Below are positions 61,192 through 64,000 of a stretch of DNA of 64,000 bases, piece after piece. Origin of the DNA: Phoenix dactylifera (Eukaryota > Streptophyta > Magnoliopsida > Arecales > Arecaceae); contig NC_052405.1 in NCBI RefSeq assembly GCF_009389715.1, forward strand, positions 8,659,194-8,723,193, in the 5' to 3' direction. The notes below the pieces were generated by a model. The model worked only from the letters and a program-made list of their open reading frames with translations, did not search any database and was not told the DNA's origin. Position 1 is the first letter of the stretch; every line of letters begins with the position of its first letter. A program made the translations under genes and the position numbers.

Positions 61192-63361
61192 ATGCCTTCG
61201 AAGGCGCGGAAATCCTCCAGACCTCCTCCAACAGCCGCCGACCGCGGTCCCCTCCCCAATTCGCCGGCGACCCCCGGCCGGGAACCGTCGGAGGCCGGCG
61301 ACGACGAAGCCCTTCACCGCCGCCTCCTCTCCGACGCCTCCGCCAAGTTCCCGGGCCTCATCTCCGATGCCGCCTTCTGTGGGAGGATCTCCGAGACGGA
61401 GTCGTCTTGCTCCAAGGGAGCCCGTGCTACCGTTTGGCTCTCCGAGACCGCCATGGTCTCCTCCTCTTTCGTCCCCGGCTCCCTCGTTTCGGTACTCCCA
61501 CATTGCTTTAGCCTTAGTAGTTACTACTTTTTTATCTGGATTTTTTATGTGAAAGAACTGGATTTATCATCATCATCATCCAATCGCGCGAGTCTGAATT
61601 CATATTTAGAATCATACTCTGGGTTCGCTTTTGCTCCAAGGTTTAGGCCTTTCTCGCTTGTTAAAGGAAAGGGACAATCTTTTTGCATAAATATGTTCTT
61701 TGACGCTTTCATGAATGAGATTGGACACCAAGATGAGTTCATGTTGGATTGAGTGATTAGATTTAAATTTAAAGTTTTTGTTTTTATTTTCTGTAGAACC
61801 AATCAATAGGCAGGGGAGTTTTCTTGAATTTAAAGAAATTTACGGAGATAATACTTATTTTTCAGTCCACGCGAATCTATTCACTGTTTATTTGCCAGTA
61901 TCTAGGCTACTTCTGTTAATTTCCTCATTTCCTTTTAGCTGAAGACAAGTTAAGCACTTTGGAGAATAAATTGCACTGTGGTTGCATTGTTATTTGAATT
62001 CTTTTCTTTTTACTAACAACTGGTTAGTACAGTTGGACGAGTCTTGGCGATTTTAGCTTTGAAGTTCTTGGTTCCTTTTATTCTTTTTCACCATTACAGG
62101 TATCTCTTGCTGCGTCGGGCAAAAAACCTTTGGATAACTTTCCACTTGATACTTTGGCTGAGGACTGTGCTAGACATTTTGGGTTTGATGTTAGTGATCG
62201 CTTGACTGATGGACTAGGAAGCTACTTTGCAATTGCAAACGTTCTCCCTTCACGCAAGGTATGACTACATCTTGAATGATTAATAGGTACCTGGTTCTTT
62301 AGATATGATCCTCTCATGTTGCACAATAGGGTCCTTGCTCTTATCACTAATTTTACACTGAGATGGCTTGTGATTGTACCTTCTGTTTATCCAATTTTCA
62401 ACTAACACATAGCTCTTTGGAGAAAATATTATGTTAAAGAAGCCCTTTCTGGTTCCAAAACTCTACTTTGTATTGGGGTTCATGTCTTAATCTAGGTTCT
62501 CAAGAATGGAGTAAGGCTGTCATGGGGTCTTTCATGCACCATGGGCTTTCCTGCTACGGGCAGAGCGGTGTTTGTCTGCCCTATTGAAAACATGTCTAAC
62601 AACCTAAACAGGACTGACAATACTCCTCAGCTCTACCTGTGCAAGTGCAAGGATCTTTACCTAGATTTGGTTCCTCCAAAGCCTGGACATATTAGTTGTG
62701 GCAAAGGGTTATCTATCAGTGATTCTCCAACCAAATCAGTGCCAATTGGAAATTGGAACGTTGCATCACCTAAGACTCCTTCATCCCGTCAATCAAAGCT
62801 TTCTTCTCCTGTTGCCTCTCCAATGCACTCGAGAAAACCACATGACTGTGTACTAAGTACAGATTCTTCTACATGCTTGGATGTCTCTGCTGCACGGTTG
62901 GTACTAGCAGATGAAGGAGTTAATGAACTGCTGCAGATTTATGCTGCCCGGTGGCTTTATGGACGCCATTTGCTCAAGGGGAACTTTGCAACTGTTCCAC
63001 TATGTGGACAGATGTGGGTTTTCTTGGTGCATGGTTTGGATAAGTTATCAGCATGCTGCTCTAATCAAGATTTAACTTCTGAAAATTATAAATTGTTGCC
63101 TCATGAGATTCAAATTCTTAATTCTTTAGAACAAGTGCAAGCTGCTTTCCTAGTGGACTCGGGAACGAAAGTCCATTTTTCAGATTCCATGTTAGATGTG
63201 GGAACCACAGATAAAGTAGAACTGCCAGCAGAGAAAATCAAATACAAAGCAAACTGTGATAATACTGCTGATGTCCCAAGATTGGGTGGCTTATCTAAAG
63301 AATTTGCAGCTCTGAAAGAAACCATTCTATTCTCCTTGGCGGACAAGGATGCTTTGCCAAG
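61192..63361 (+). CDS. CIP111: CIP111-like calmodulin-binding AAA-ATPase, N-terminal part (continues off the right edge)
   Basis: Three exons (61192-61491, 62100-62258, 62496-63361) encode 441 residues and end on a split codon at a GT donor. The start MPSKARKSS follows cgccgcc and matches the known MPSK start of Arabidopsis CIP111; an in-frame ATG at 61117 would add 25 residues. The segments LSETAMVSSSFVPGSLVSVSLA, VLKNGVRLSWGLSCTMGFPATGRAVFVCP, ASPKTPSSRQSKLSSP and LGGLSKEFAALKETI are in family order; the last leads into the first AAA domain. Both AAA domains and the calmodulin-binding part lie beyond the window (Arabidopsis protein about 1020 residues). The family resembles Cdc48/Drg1-type ATPases. 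The rest of the window (63362-64000) is intron 3, or not yet recognisable coding sequence. Confidence 0.9.
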
Positions 63362-64000
63362 GTAGTCTCAATTCATCCTTTATATTGGCCTCTTTCTAGA
63401 TATTGCACTATTTGATCTTTTTTTAACTCTGCTGGCCTTCATTGGTAGAGTGGAATGAAGTTGAGAAAATCTTACCTTTTGAATGTTTATCTGCACATGC
63501 CCCTTAGTTATTAAGATTTTTGCTGAATGAGATCCTTATGGAAATAATTTTGAGGATATCCATGGTTTAGAAGATCTAATGTAAGTGATCATTCATGAAA
63601 GGCTAATTGGATTTGGAATTGTAGCTGCATGTTTGTCAATTTGTAGGCTGCATGGTATTGGCGCATGAGCTGCTCAAATTAGCTGCACCACTCTGAAAGA
63701 AAAACTTGTACTATAATATGCTACTTAAATGTTGATTATGATATATGCTTGAATCACTTGACTCTTAGGAGAAGCTCGAAAGGAAAAGAAAAAGAAATAG
63801 GAGACTTTCACTTCTCTTCGGGAGTCTAGACAATGAACTTTATAGGGTCAATAACTTTCATATCAGTTTTGAACTTCAATTTGCAATCTTCATAAACTTT
63901 TCCTCTAGTGAATATTCTTCACATCTCTTCTTAACATTAGTCAGCAGAGGGTGGCATTTGAGGAAGGGATGGGGAGCAAAAACACAGGATTCTCATTCTG

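Overview
This is nuclear DNA from a flowering plant. The genes have many short exons and long AT-rich introns, and all are plant families: an SR45 splicing factor, a CIP111 AAA-ATPase, a plant TCP11-domain protein, an eight-cysteine LTP-like protein and an At4g06598-type bZIP. The mix of LINE tails, miniature LTR elements and GC-rich first exons would suit a monocot such as a palm, but that is a guess; the species cannot be fixed from the sequence alone.

Layout, left to right. A RanBPM/SPRY gene on the minus strand runs off the left edge (175-4293). An AT-rich gap follows, with a truncated LINE (6945-7640) and an unexplained GC-rich island (7690-8610). A bZIP-like gene on the plus strand codes from 12339 to 16976, with a probable leader exon near 9.4 kb. 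A small secreted LTP-like gene on the minus strand lies at 20636-21071. A gene desert of about 13 kb (21.2-34.4 kb) holds LINE tails, a Tourist-like MITE, tandem duplications and two promoter-like patches. A twelve-exon TCP11-domain gene on the plus strand (34690-42284) is followed by an array of TRIM (miniature LTR element) pieces, a long TA repeat, a minisatellite and a tRNA-Ser(CGA) gene. A twelve-exon SR45 gene on the minus strand (47077-59334) has one 4.3-kb intron packed with mobile DNA. It stands head to head with CIP111 on the plus strand (from 61192), which runs off the right edge.

The genes do not form a pathway. They are ordinary housekeeping and regulatory genes: ubiquitin-ligase scaffold, transcription factor, secreted lipid-binding-type protein, TCP11 protein, splicing factor, and calmodulin-binding AAA-ATPase. 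No new multi-gene system is evident.

The most interesting material is in the repeats. A family of four short elements carries CAWGG termini, subterminal TACCGG-type motifs and imperfect 8-bp target duplications, as in hAT elements. Three of the four lie in one SR45 intron, and one is inserted into the LTR of an older TRIM. Other points worth checking are a GC-AG intron and a non-canonical basic region in the bZIP gene, and the loss of the SR45 alternative acceptor known from Arabidopsis. All exon borders were read by eye from splice consensus, reading frame and remembered homologues; none was confirmed by transcript data.
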